Below, in pieces: positions 1-6,109 of a stretch of DNA of 6,417 nt (position 1 is the first letter of the stretch; the number at the start of each line of letters is the position of its first letter). The DNA is from Candidatus Zhuqueibacterota bacterium (GTDB lineage: Bacteria > Zhuqueibacterota > Zhuqueibacteria > Zhuqueibacterales > Zhuqueibacteraceae): NCBI GenBank assembly GCA_013361015.1, contig JABWAN010000343.1:1-6417 (forward strand), read 5' to 3'. The translations under genes and the position numbers were made by a program. Below the pieces are notes generated by a model that was not told where the DNA came from, made no database searches, and saw only the letters and a program-made list of their open reading frames with translations.

Positions 1-363
1 CTCGGCTTCGCACCGAACTTTCAGCTTTGCCAAAAGTGTGGCGCGACGAACGTGGCGGCAAATGCGAGCAACGCCCCGAGCATGTTGCATTTCGATGTTG
101 CGCACGGCGGCGTATTATGCGAACGTTGTTCTGCCATGCGCAGTGCGCAATTGCTCAGCGCAGAAGCTGTGCGCTTGTTGACAAGCTTGCAGGCCGTCGC
201 CATCGATAAACTTTCGCGCTTCAAAATTTCGCCGCCGACACGCCACGCGATCGAACATTTTTTTCGAACCTATTATGCATACCATCTGGAAGAGGTCGAC
301 AACTTGTCTTCCCTCAAGTTCGTCCGTGCAATCAAAGCGCCGGGAAGCCCGCCGCCGAAGTGA
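1..363 (+). CDS. recO: DNA repair protein RecO, C-terminal part (5' end outside window)
   Basis: RecO helps load RecA onto SSB-coated single-stranded DNA in the RecFOR recombinational repair pathway and acts in the cytoplasm on DNA. The reading frame is open from base 1 and ends at TGA 361-363, leaving 120 visible residues. It opens with LGFAPNFQLCQKCG, the usual lead-in to the RecO zinc site. The first CX2C is at visible residues 10 and 13 and the second, in GGVLCERC, at 40 and 43. Helical sequence follows, and the HFFRTYYAYHLE and SLKFVRAI segments match the typical RecO C-terminus. Family members are usually about 240-260 residues, so roughly half is missing to the left. All four zinc ligands are intact and nothing looks broken. 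The identification rests on motif recognition, since the N-terminal OB fold is not in view. Confidence 0.88.
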   Translation, partial: LGFAPNFQLCQKCGATNVAANASNAPSMLHFDVAHGGVLCERCSAMRSAQLLSAEAVRLLTSLQAVAIDKLSRFKISPPTRHAIEHFFRTYYAYHLEEVDNLSSLKFVRAIKAPGSPPPK

Positions 364-505
364 TGCCTTGCTTTTTGTGGGAAAGTGCATATATTTTGAG
401 TAGCACATTGCATGAGCTGCAACAAATGAGTTGACTTCTTCTTTCGTTTTGTGCTCATTAACTAGGGCATAAATTCCCTCGCATGCTGCTTCCATCCCAT
501 TCTGT

Positions 506-509
506 GAGG
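506..509 (+). promoter_or_regulatory. Shine-Dalgarno GAGG deciding a GTG start
   Basis: GAGG lies 5 bases before GTG 515. The upstream in-frame GTG at 509 overlaps this element and so would have no usable ribosome binding site. This shortens the beta-barrel gene by two codons relative to the longest reading frame. Confidence 0.5.
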
Positions 510-514
510 TGGTC

Positions 515-1507
515 GTGAAAGCCGTGTTTCGTTACTGCTGTGAAAAAGTTTGGGTCGTTCTGTTCCTGCTTGCGATGTTTTGCTTAAGCGAGGCCCGCGC
601 CGGCGGCGGTTGGGTCGCCAAGCCGGGAAGAGGATATCTTCAACTAGGTTACAGCCGCAAGACCGCGGAGGTGGTTTGGGATGCCAAAGGCAACGATTTT
701 TTCAACCGCAATGCTGCCGGCGACGCGCACTATCACGATTTTCGTTACGGCTACTTTTCCGGTGAAATCGGTTTGTTCTCCCGCGTTTCCGGACATTTCT
801 TAATGACATATCTTTGGGGTTATGAAGGCTACAAGAATACTGAGTTGGAAGAAAATTTTGGATTAAGCGACGCGTGGTTTGGCGCGAACTTCCAGTTACA
901 GGAAGGCAGTTGGCCCATGTCCCTGCGCGCGAATATCAGAACGCCGTTCTTCTATGATCAAAAAGGACCATACGTTCGCCATTTGTACAATACGGAAAAC
1001 TATCGCCGCCCCGACGGCACGGTGGTGCGCGATTCGACTTTTCTCGTGATGAACAATCCCGAATGGCGCGGCCTCTTGCGCTACGATTATACTTTTTCTT
1101 ACAACCTCAGCCACTCCTTTTTAAATTACAGCGCATGGATGAGTTTTGAGTTGGGTTTCACTTATCGACAGGGTGCGCCCGCGGACGAAGTGCCCGTGAA
1201 TTTCGAATTGGGATATACTCTGCCGTTACGGCCCCTCGAGCCTATGCTCAAGTTCGGAGTCAATCTCGTGCGCAGCCTGCACAACGAATCACGCTCCGAG
1301 CCGCACGATCGTTTCAACTTTCCGCCCAACTCGGCTTACACATTCAATGATGCGAGTATGGCGCGGGCGAGCCTTGCACTTCTCGTTCCCATTAATGAAC
1401 GCTTCATGGCGCAAGTCGGTTACGGCCAATGGGTGTGGGGACGCGGCGCGCGGCAATATAAAGAGCCGTTCGTTTCATTGGGATATGCGCTCGGCGCCGG
1501 GCATTAG
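515..1507 (+). CDS. Predicted outer-membrane beta-barrel protein, function unknown
   Basis: I do not recognise a named family. From GTG 515 the product is 330 residues. A basic, hydrophobic leader (KVWVVLFLLAMFCLSEARA) ends in an A-R-A type signal-peptidase site near residue 29. The mature part starts with GGGWVAKPGRGYLQLGYS, an opening seen in many transporter-like or porin-like outer-membrane proteins. The rest alternates polar residues with aromatic ones (Y, F, W), is rich in Gly, Asn and Tyr, and has no long hydrophobic helix. This fits a barrel of perhaps 12-16 strands. The extreme C-terminus (VSLGYALGAGH) lacks the classical final Phe. GTG 515 is preferred over the in-frame GTG at 509 because GAGG at 506-509 sits 5 bases upstream of 515 but overlaps 509. 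It lies about 150 bases downstream of recO and is probably transcribed separately. Secretion is fairly sure; the barrel is inferred and the substrate unknown. Confidence 0.72.
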   Translation: MKAVFRYCCEKVWVVLFLLAMFCLSEARAGGGWVAKPGRGYLQLGYSRKTAEVVWDAKGNDFFNRNAAGDAHYHDFRYGYFSGEIGLFSRVSGHFLMTYLWGYEGYKNTELEENFGLSDAWFGANFQLQEGSWPMSLRANIRTPFFYDQKGPYVRHLYNTENYRRPDGTVVRDSTFLVMNNPEWRGLLRYDYTFSYNLSHSFLNYSAWMSFELGFTYRQGAPADEVPVNFELGYTLPLRPLEPMLKFGVNLVRSLHNESRSEPHDRFNFPPNSAYTFNDASMARASLALLVPINERFMAQVGYGQWVWGRGARQYKEPFVSLGYALGAGH

Positions 1508-1519
1508 TTTTATAGAGAT

Positions 1520-1603
1520 TTTTAGCCACAGGATCACACGGCAATACACGGAAAAAATGAGCCAGATATTGCTATAAGAATCATCCTGTGTTCTTCCGTA
1601 GTA
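1520..1603 (+). repeat. Degenerate palindromic intergenic repeat, copy A
   Basis: This segment follows the beta-barrel gene by 12 bases. It reads TTTTTAGCCACAGGATCACA and continues through CGGCAATACACGGAAAAA. CACAGGAT at 1527-1534 is exactly complementary to ATCCTGTG at 1583-1590, and ACGGAA at 1548-1553 to TTCCGT at 1594-1599. The style (poly-T, CCAC, repeated ACACGG units, then the reverse complement) matches a class of dispersed non-coding repeats I have seen in intergenic regions of many environmental bacteria. A second copy in opposite orientation lies at 5731-5786. The neighbouring stretch 1640-1680 (GTGTGATTCCGCGGCAATTT) may be a further decayed half copy. No coding potential is evident. 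It could act as a weak transcript end or be a remnant of a mobile repeat. Confidence 0.5.
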
Positions 1604-1765
1604 CGAGTTCGCAACATCGTTCTTTTTCAGTAAAGTTTTTTCAGTGTGATTCCGCGGCAATTTTTACTTTGGTTGTGGTTCCGCCGGGCTATGTGTTGCA
1701 ATGACGATATGCCTCTTTCATGTGGTTAATACTCGAAATTAGCGAATTTGAGCTTGAGCAAACGT

Positions 1766-2056
1766 ATGAGTGAATCGCAAGCACATGCGCTACAGCCAAC
1801 GGCCCGTATCGCGCGCACGCAGGCGGTTTGGAATTGGTTGCGCCTAGCTACGCATCCGGCGACCGTACGACGGGCATTGTTTACGGCGATCATCGTTGGG
1901 ACGGTACTCATCACCATCAATCACGGCGACGCGTTGTTGCGCGGCGAATTGAGCGGCGTTCGCATCACCCAAATGCTGCTCACGCTCGCCGTCCCGTACA
2001 TTGTCTCTACAGTATCGAGCGTTTCTACGCGGCGGGAGTTGGGGCAGAAAGAATAA
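1766..2056 (+). CDS. nrtS: NrtS-like small nitrate/nitrite permease
   Basis: The product from ATG 1766 is 96 residues. The N-terminal third is soluble and polar. It is followed by THPATVRRALFTAIIVGTVL and INHGDALL, then a second hydrophobic stretch, MLLTLAVPYIVSTVSSV. Two transmembrane helices with an N-H/Q-G-D motif between them and a VPY-V-ST segment in the second helix match my recollection of the NrtS family. NrtS was described in cyanobacteria as a small bispecific nitrate/nitrite transporter that works as an oligomer in the inner membrane. A longer frame could begin at TTG 1748, but ATG 1766 is the more plausible start; upstream there is only a weak TGAG at 1755-1758. No nitrate or nitrite reductase gene lies in the window, so the substrate here is unproven. 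It could be a homologue with another small-anion or unknown role. Confidence 0.7.
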   Translation: MSESQAHALQPTARIARTQAVWNWLRLATHPATVRRALFTAIIVGTVLITINHGDALLRGELSGVRITQMLLTLAVPYIVSTVSSVSTRRELGQKE

Positions 2057-2087
2057 ACTGTGTATCGTTCTGTTTCCTTACTTGTAG

Positions 2088-2115
2088 AAAAGCCGAAGAC
2101 GCGATCAGCTTTTTT
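2088..2115 (+). terminator. Possible weak rho-independent terminator after the nrtS-like gene
   Basis: AAAAGC at 2088-2093 can pair with GCTTTT at 2108-2113, and a run of six T (2110-2115) ends the element. The stem is short and AT-rich and the loop is 14 bases, so it would be a weak terminator at best. Its position, 31 bases after the nrtS-like stop and well ahead of the glyS ribosome binding site, is suitable. Confidence 0.3.
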
Positions 2116-2213
2116 AGCCTAATTCATGGACCGCGCAATGTAATCTAGCGCAGAATTTATTCAGATTTTGAATTGCACATTGCATCGTATTCATCAACCG
2201 GAGATAATCAGTC

Positions 2214-2218
2214 AGGAG
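2214..2218 (+). promoter_or_regulatory. Shine-Dalgarno AGGAG fixing the glyS start
   Basis: AGGAG is 6 bases upstream of ATG 2225. It selects this start over the in-frame ATG at 2168, which would add 19 unconserved residues. Confidence 0.7.
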
Positions 2219-2224
2219 TCCCTC

Positions 2225-3562
2225 ATGCCCGAAATCAAAAATCTCATGGATAAACTCGTGTCGCTGTGCAAGCGCCGCGGCTTCATTTTTCAATCGAGTG
2301 AAATTTACGGCGGCTTGAATAGTTGCTATGATTACGGTCCGCTCGGCGTCGAATTGAAGCGTAATCTCAAGGATTTTTGGTGGAAGGCGATGGTGCAAAC
2401 CCGCGATGACATCGAAGGCCTCGATGCCTCGATTCTTATGCACCCGCGTGTGTGGGAGGCGAGCGGTCACGTGGCCAACTTCACCGATCCCATGATTGAT
2501 TGCAAAATCTGCAAGGCCCGTTTCCGCGCCGATGAAATCAAGCCGGAAAAAGCCGGGCAATGTCCGCGCTGCGGCAACAAAGATTCGCTTACCGAAGCGC
2601 GCAACTTCAATCTCATGTTCAAAACGTTCATGGGCCCGGTGGAAGACGCGGCCAACGTGGTATACATGCGTCCCGAAACCGCGCAGGGTATTTACGTGAA
2701 CGTATACAACGTCATGCAAGCCGCGCGGCAGAAAATTCCCTTCGGCATCGCGCAAATCGGCAAAGCGTTCCGTAATGAGATTACGCCGGGCAACTTCACG
2801 TTTCGCACGCGCGAGTTCGAGCAAATGGAGATGCAGTTCTTCGTGAAGCCGGGCACGGACATGCAGTGGTTCGAGTATTGGAAAGAGCAGCGCATTCAGT
2901 GGTACGATGAGCTGGGCATTCGCAAATCGAAGCTGCACTTCCACGAGCACACGCCGGAAGAGCGCGCGTTTTATGCCGCGGCCGCATTCGACATCGAGTA
3001 CGAATTTCCCTTCGGCTGGAAAGAACTCGAAGGCATTCACAATCGCACGAACTATGACCTCTCGAAGCATCAAGAGTTCAGCGGCAAAGATTTGAGCTAT
3101 TTTGATGATCAAACCCGCGAGAAATTCATTCCCTATATCGTGGAAACCTCCGCAGGTTGCGATCGCACGCTGCTCACCACGCTCATCGATGCCTATGATG
3201 AAGACGTGGTCGAAGGCGAGGCGCGCACAGTGTTGCATCTTTCGCCGCGCATTGCGCCGATCAAAGCCGGCATCTTTCCGCTCGTGAAAAAGGGCGGCAT
3301 GCCCGAAGCCGCGGAGAAGATCTATCACGAGCTTAAAAAGCATTTTCACGTGTTCTACGACGACGGCGGCGCGATTGGCCGGCGTTATCGCCGCATGGAC
3401 GAAGCCGGCACGCCGTTCGGCATCACCATCGACGGCGAGACGATTGAAAACCAAACCGTGACCGTGCGCGACCGCGACACACTCGCGCAAGAGCGCGTGG
3501 CGAGTGACAAGCTTTTGGTGTACATGCAGGAGAAGATGGCGGCTTATAAACGAAAAGAGTAG
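2225..3562 (+). CDS. glyS: Glycyl-tRNA synthetase, homodimeric (alpha2) class II type
   Basis: This cytoplasmic enzyme charges tRNA-Gly with glycine using ATP. From ATG 2225 the product is 445 residues, close to the usual length of the bacterial alpha2 enzyme. The class II core begins with SSEIYGGLNSCYDYGPLG (about residues 23-40). A zinc-ribbon-like insert has CX2C pairs at 93/96 and 113/116. Motif 2 is visible as FRNE (182-185) and FRTREFEQMEMQFF (193-206). Motif 3 is visible as ETSAGCDRT (307-315). The C-terminal anticodon-binding domain runs from about LSPRIAPIKAG to the end, including GRRYRRMDEAGTPFGITID. AGGAG at 2214-2218, 6 bases before ATG 2225, fixes the start; the reading frame stays open upstream to an ATG at 2168, but that extension has no conserved sequence. 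I see no T-box leader. All recognisable active-site motifs are intact, so this should be a working housekeeping gene. Confidence 0.96.
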   Translation: MPEIKNLMDKLVSLCKRRGFIFQSSEIYGGLNSCYDYGPLGVELKRNLKDFWWKAMVQTRDDIEGLDASILMHPRVWEASGHVANFTDPMIDCKICKARFRADEIKPEKAGQCPRCGNKDSLTEARNFNLMFKTFMGPVEDAANVVYMRPETAQGIYVNVYNVMQAARQKIPFGIAQIGKAFRNEITPGNFTFRTREFEQMEMQFFVKPGTDMQWFEYWKEQRIQWYDELGIRKSKLHFHEHTPEERAFYAAAAFDIEYEFPFGWKELEGIHNRTNYDLSKHQEFSGKDLSYFDDQTREKFIPYIVETSAGCDRTLLTTLIDAYDEDVVEGEARTVLHLSPRIAPIKAGIFPLVKKGGMPEAAEKIYHELKKHFHVFYDDGGAIGRRYRRMDEAGTPFGITIDGETIENQTVTVRDRDTLAQERVASDKLLVYMQEKMAAYKRKE

Positions 3563-3688
3563 TGGCGTATTGCATTCGAACCGTGCTGATGAATCTTTTG
3601 CATGCCGGTGAAGTTTTGATAGGATTATCCATGGAGACGTTTCTGTAAGCTCAAATATAAATGACCAAAGGCTGTGAACCTCAATCTC

Positions 3689-3695
3689 GGGGAGG
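3689..3695 (+). promoter_or_regulatory. Shine-Dalgarno GGGGAGG deciding the thioredoxin-protein start
   Basis: A strong purine-rich site lies 4 bases before ATG 3700. It puts the signal peptide at the true N-terminus and excludes the upstream in-frame ATG at 3661. Confidence 0.65.
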
Positions 3696-3699
3696 CGAT

Positions 3700-5364
3700 A
3701 TGAAAAGTCGCAAAGCCGTTGCCGTGGCGTTGTTGTTTTTGAGCAGTACAATTTTCGCACAAAGTGTTTCCGTCATTTCGGGAAAGCTATTGGGGCACGA
3801 CGGCAAGCCCATGCGCAAGGCGCAAGTCGAGGTTTTTTACACGCAACAACCGGGCAAGGCTGCGACGACTGCGCCCGCCGATGCGCAGGGTGATTTCACA
3901 CTGCGCTTCGAGCACACCGGCTTACTTTCGCTACGGTGCGTGGGGGTGAATCATTATCAACACATGATTCCATTATGGATCGAGCCGCCCGTGCATGAGA
4001 AACTCACCGTGCGCTTGCGGCTCTACGAATACGTTGACGATTTCAGCGAAGTGAGAATTCTCGGTGACTTCAACGAATACGATTTCAACTCCGCAGAGCC
4101 GATGGCGCGGCAAAGCGACGGCACATATGTTTTTGAAACGGAAACGGAAGCCGACACGTTCGCCTATCAACTCCTCGGCGTGGAAAAAACCGAGCGCAGC
4201 ATCAACGGCACGCAGTCGGATGATTGGGTTTACGACAACGGCGGCGACTACCGTTCCGTGGTGAAGGTTACGAATAAAAAAGTAAAAGTTGTATTTGATC
4301 CCGCGAAGCTGCCGCGGGGCAAGCCCGGCGATGAGGTCCTCGTTCGGTTTGACTCTCCGAATTCTTTTTCCTCCCGATTCTACGTTTTGCATGATGAACA
4401 GGCAAAACGGCGCGAGCAATACTCACGCACTTATGAAGCTTTTGAGAATGCGCATGGCGATGAGTCCGAAGGCTTTACCTTTGATTGGAAACCGGCGCTG
4501 GCGGCTCTCAAACAACAACTCTCCGAAGAAAAAAATCCCAACCTAAGACAAGTTTTGCTGCTCGATGCTTTAGAGATCGGCAGCATGAATGGTCGGGAAG
4601 CATTGGATATAAAACTTATCACTCAAGCTTTTGCGGAGATTTCTCCCACCTGCCCTTTGTGGTCGAATAAGCCGTGGCTATTGTCTGAATCCACCTCGTG
4701 GCTGAACGACGAAATCAAACAAGATAAATATCTCAACCAAGTACTTGCGCAACATCCCGACCGCCGCTTGTGCGCAAATATTTTGATGTCGTGGTTGGCG
4801 AAGGCCGACGACAAAGACGACACAACCAAAGCGAAGACTTTCTATGATCGTTTGATGGCGGACTTCGCGGACACGCAAGAAGCCATGTGGGCCAGAACGC
4901 AATACAATCCCGATCGCGCGATCAAGAAGGGCAAAAAGTTGCCCGCGTTTGCGATCGCCGCGCTGGAGCAAAACGGTGCGAGCTACAACAACGACAGCAT
5001 GAAGGGGAAGATTTACTTGCTCGACTTTTGGGCGGTGTGGTGTGGCCCGTGCATCGGCGAAATGCCTGCGTTGCACGCGGCCTATGAAAAATTCCATAAC
5101 AAAAATTTTGAGATTCTCAGCCTTTCTTTTGATCCCAAACCGGAAGACGTGAGCAAGTTTCGCACGAAGAAGTGGAAGATGCCGTGGCGCCACGCTTTTG
5201 TCAAAGGTGGATTCCGCAGCGAGCTGGCACAATCGTTTGAGGTGATGGGCATTCCCAAGCCCATTTTAATAGACGGCAGCACCAACACGATCTTGGCAAC
5301 GGAAAATGAATTGCGCGGCGAGAAATTGGAGCAAACGCTGGCGCGTGTGTTGGCGAAGCCGTAG
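3700..5364 (+). CDS. Exported multidomain protein with C-terminal TlpA-like thioredoxin domain
   Basis: From ATG 3700 the product is 554 residues. A signal peptide (MKSRKAVAVALLFLSSTIFA) is followed by a beta-rich segment (about 23-105) resembling a carboxypeptidase regulatory-like fold: SGKLLGHDGKPMRKAQVEVF, then GDFTLRF. Residues 108-200 contain VRILGDFNEYDF and DGTYVFETE, reminiscent of the immunoglobulin-like glycogen-binding (CBM48/AMPK-type) fold. A largely alpha-helical, charged linker (about 230-405) has no clear motif. The last 140 residues form a TlpA/AhpC-like thioredoxin domain: YLLDFWAVWCGPC has the redox CXXC at Cys448/Cys451, and GIPKPILID carries the expected cis-proline. Family knowledge suggests a periplasmic thiol-disulfide oxidoreductase, often a reductant for cytochrome maturation or other envelope proteins; the partner is unknown. 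GGGGAGG at 3689-3695 supports this start over ATG 3661, which would place 13 residues before the signal peptide. It appears to be a single gene unit, 137 bases after glyS. Confidence 0.85.
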   Translation: MKSRKAVAVALLFLSSTIFAQSVSVISGKLLGHDGKPMRKAQVEVFYTQQPGKAATTAPADAQGDFTLRFEHTGLLSLRCVGVNHYQHMIPLWIEPPVHEKLTVRLRLYEYVDDFSEVRILGDFNEYDFNSAEPMARQSDGTYVFETETEADTFAYQLLGVEKTERSINGTQSDDWVYDNGGDYRSVVKVTNKKVKVVFDPAKLPRGKPGDEVLVRFDSPNSFSSRFYVLHDEQAKRREQYSRTYEAFENAHGDESEGFTFDWKPALAALKQQLSEEKNPNLRQVLLLDALEIGSMNGREALDIKLITQAFAEISPTCPLWSNKPWLLSESTSWLNDEIKQDKYLNQVLAQHPDRRLCANILMSWLAKADDKDDTTKAKTFYDRLMADFADTQEAMWARTQYNPDRAIKKGKKLPAFAIAALEQNGASYNNDSMKGKIYLLDFWAVWCGPCIGEMPALHAAYEKFHNKNFEILSLSFDPKPEDVSKFRTKKWKMPWRHAFVKGGFRSELAQSFEVMGIPKPILIDGSTNTILATENELRGEKLEQTLARVLAKP

Positions 5365-5408
5365 ATTTTGGTGGTTCACTTTCTGTTTATTCCTCAAGGA
5401 GGAGCATT

Positions 5409-5702
5409 ATGGAAGACAAACAATCGTATCTCGACAAGTTGTCCCTGCAACTGCAAAAGTGGGACGATGAGCTGGATGCGTTGAAAATCAAGGCCGACAG
5501 TGCCAAGGCCGAGGCCAAAGTCGAGTTGCAAGAACAGATCACGGAATTGCGCGAGAAGAAAGCCGCGGCGCAGACCAAGCTGAAAGCCCTACAGGAAGCG
5601 GGCGACGAAGCTTGGGATGAAATCAAAGCCGGCGCCGAAAAAAGCTGGACGGAAATTAGAGGAGCATTCGACCGCGCCTTTTCGAAGTTCAAAAAAGACT
5701 AG
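5409..5702 (+). CDS. Small charged coiled-coil protein
   Basis: The product is 97 residues and I do not recognise a named family. It has no signal peptide or membrane segment. Residues 1 to about 65 are almost entirely Lys, Glu, Asp, Ala, Leu and Gln with a heptad-like spacing of Leu/Ile (for example YLDKLSLQLQKWDDELDALK and LQEQITELREKKAAAQTKLK), indicating a long alpha-helical coiled coil. The last 30 residues (EAWDEIKAGAEKSWTEIRGA) look like an amphipathic helix with regularly placed Trp. Similar short proteins are common in environmental genomes, usually annotated only as coiled-coil proteins. AAGGAGGAG at 5396-5404 is a very strong ribosome binding site, suggesting high expression. It starts 44 bases after the thioredoxin-protein stop, so the two could share a transcript. 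An oligomeric cytoplasmic role is likely; the function is unknown. Confidence 0.82.
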   Translation: MEDKQSYLDKLSLQLQKWDDELDALKIKADSAKAEAKVELQEQITELREKKAAAQTKLKALQEAGDEAWDEIKAGAEKSWTEIRGAFDRAFSKFKKD

Positions 5703-5730
5703 TTCGGCTTCGTGACGCTTTTTCGTACGG

Positions 5731-5786
5731 CCACGGAACAAGCAGATTACACTAGACACTTCGCGTGTTTCGTGGATGATAAAAAC
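5731..5786 (-). repeat. Degenerate palindromic intergenic repeat, copy B (inverted)
   Basis: Read on the minus strand this begins GTTTTTATCATCCACGAAAC and ends GTTCCGTGG, the same order of elements as copy A at 1520-1603 (poly-T, CCAC, ACACG, then a TTCCGT end). CCACGGAA at 5731-5738 pairs with TTTCGTGG at 5768-5775 (one G-U pair), and a small internal hairpin ACAC/GTGT lies at 5756-5768. It occupies most of the gap between the coiled-coil gene and dodecin and contains no gene. Confidence 0.45.
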
Positions 5787-5835
5787 GGTTTTGCTTCCAT
5801 TCAATGCGATGAAAAGCTTGCGAAAGGAGAAAGCT

Positions 5836-6039
5836 ATGTCAGTCGCACGGGTCACGGAAATTACGGCCTCCTCGGCCAAGAGTTTTGAAGAGGCCATTCG
5901 TATGGGGATCGATCGCGCCAATAAGACGCTGCAAAACGTCAAGGGCGCATGGATCAAGGATCAAAAAGTCGTTATCGAAAACGGCAATATCACCGAGTAT
6001 CGCGTGGTGATGAAAATCACGTTCGTGCTCAAAGACTAA
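5836..6039 (+). CDS. Dodecin (flavin-binding dodecameric protein)
   Basis: Dodecins are 65-75 residue cytoplasmic proteins that assemble into hollow dodecamers and bind flavins, storing or sequestering FMN, riboflavin or related compounds and limiting flavin-driven oxidative damage. The product here is 67 residues, exactly the family size. It shows the full fold: SVARVTEITASSAKSFEEAI (strand 1 and start of the helix), then IDRANKTLQNVKGAWIKDQK with the conserved Trp that stacks on the flavin ring, and IENGNITEYRVVMKITFVLK for the last strands. The start ATG 5836 is set by AAAGGAG at 5823-5829, 6 bases upstream; an in-frame ATG at 5776 would add 20 residues overlapping the repeat and is not credible. 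It is followed by a strong hairpin at 6051-6082 and then a membrane-protein gene. Confidence 0.93.
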   Translation: MSVARVTEITASSAKSFEEAIRMGIDRANKTLQNVKGAWIKDQKVVIENGNITEYRVVMKITFVLKD

Positions 6040-6050
6040 CTCGCAAGGGC

Positions 6051-6082
6051 CAAGGGGCAGGGCCATATCACCTTGCCCCTTG
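6051..6082 (+). other. Strong stem-loop between dodecin and the membrane-protein gene
   Basis: Bases 6051-6062 (CAAGGGGCAGGG) pair with 6071-6082 (CCTTGCCCCTTG) in a 12-bp stem with one G-U pair and an 8-base loop. It starts 11 bases after the dodecin stop. No T tract follows on either strand, so it is not a classical rho-independent terminator. It may protect the 3' end of the dodecin mRNA, give partial termination, or reduce expression of the downstream gene. Confidence 0.55.
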
Positions 6083-6109
6083 TCGCTTCATCAGAATTCG
6101 GAGGGCTGG

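Noticed and set aside
431..463. A possible promoter upstream of the beta-barrel gene: TTGACT at 431-436.
   Set aside because: The -35-like hexamer is good, but no convincing -10 lies 16-18 bases downstream; the best candidates (CATTAA, TTAACT) match poorly or at wrong spacing.
115..495. A 126-codon minus-strand frame over the recO end and the following gap.
   Set aside because: It overlaps the clear RecO zinc-site sequence on the other strand and shows no motif.
2057..2224. A T-box or other leader riboswitch ahead of glyS.
   Set aside because: I found no T-box consensus, specifier-like stem or antiterminator/terminator pair; the only structure is a weak stem next to the nrtS-like gene end.
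2114..3760. A 548-codon open frame on the minus strand covering glyS.
   Set aside because: It is fully antisense to a well-conserved synthetase. Its translation is rich in His, Arg, Ala and Phe, as expected from reading coding sequence backwards, and has no recognisable domain.
3973..5232. Minus-strand open frames of 148 and 184 codons inside the thioredoxin-protein gene.
   Set aside because: They are antisense shadows of a gene with intact signal peptide and WCGPC motif, with no domain or ribosome binding site of their own.
5692..5723. AAAAAG/CTTTTT pairing around the stop of the coiled-coil gene as a terminator.
   Set aside because: The stem would be only A-T pairs plus one G-C, with a 20-base loop and no further T run.
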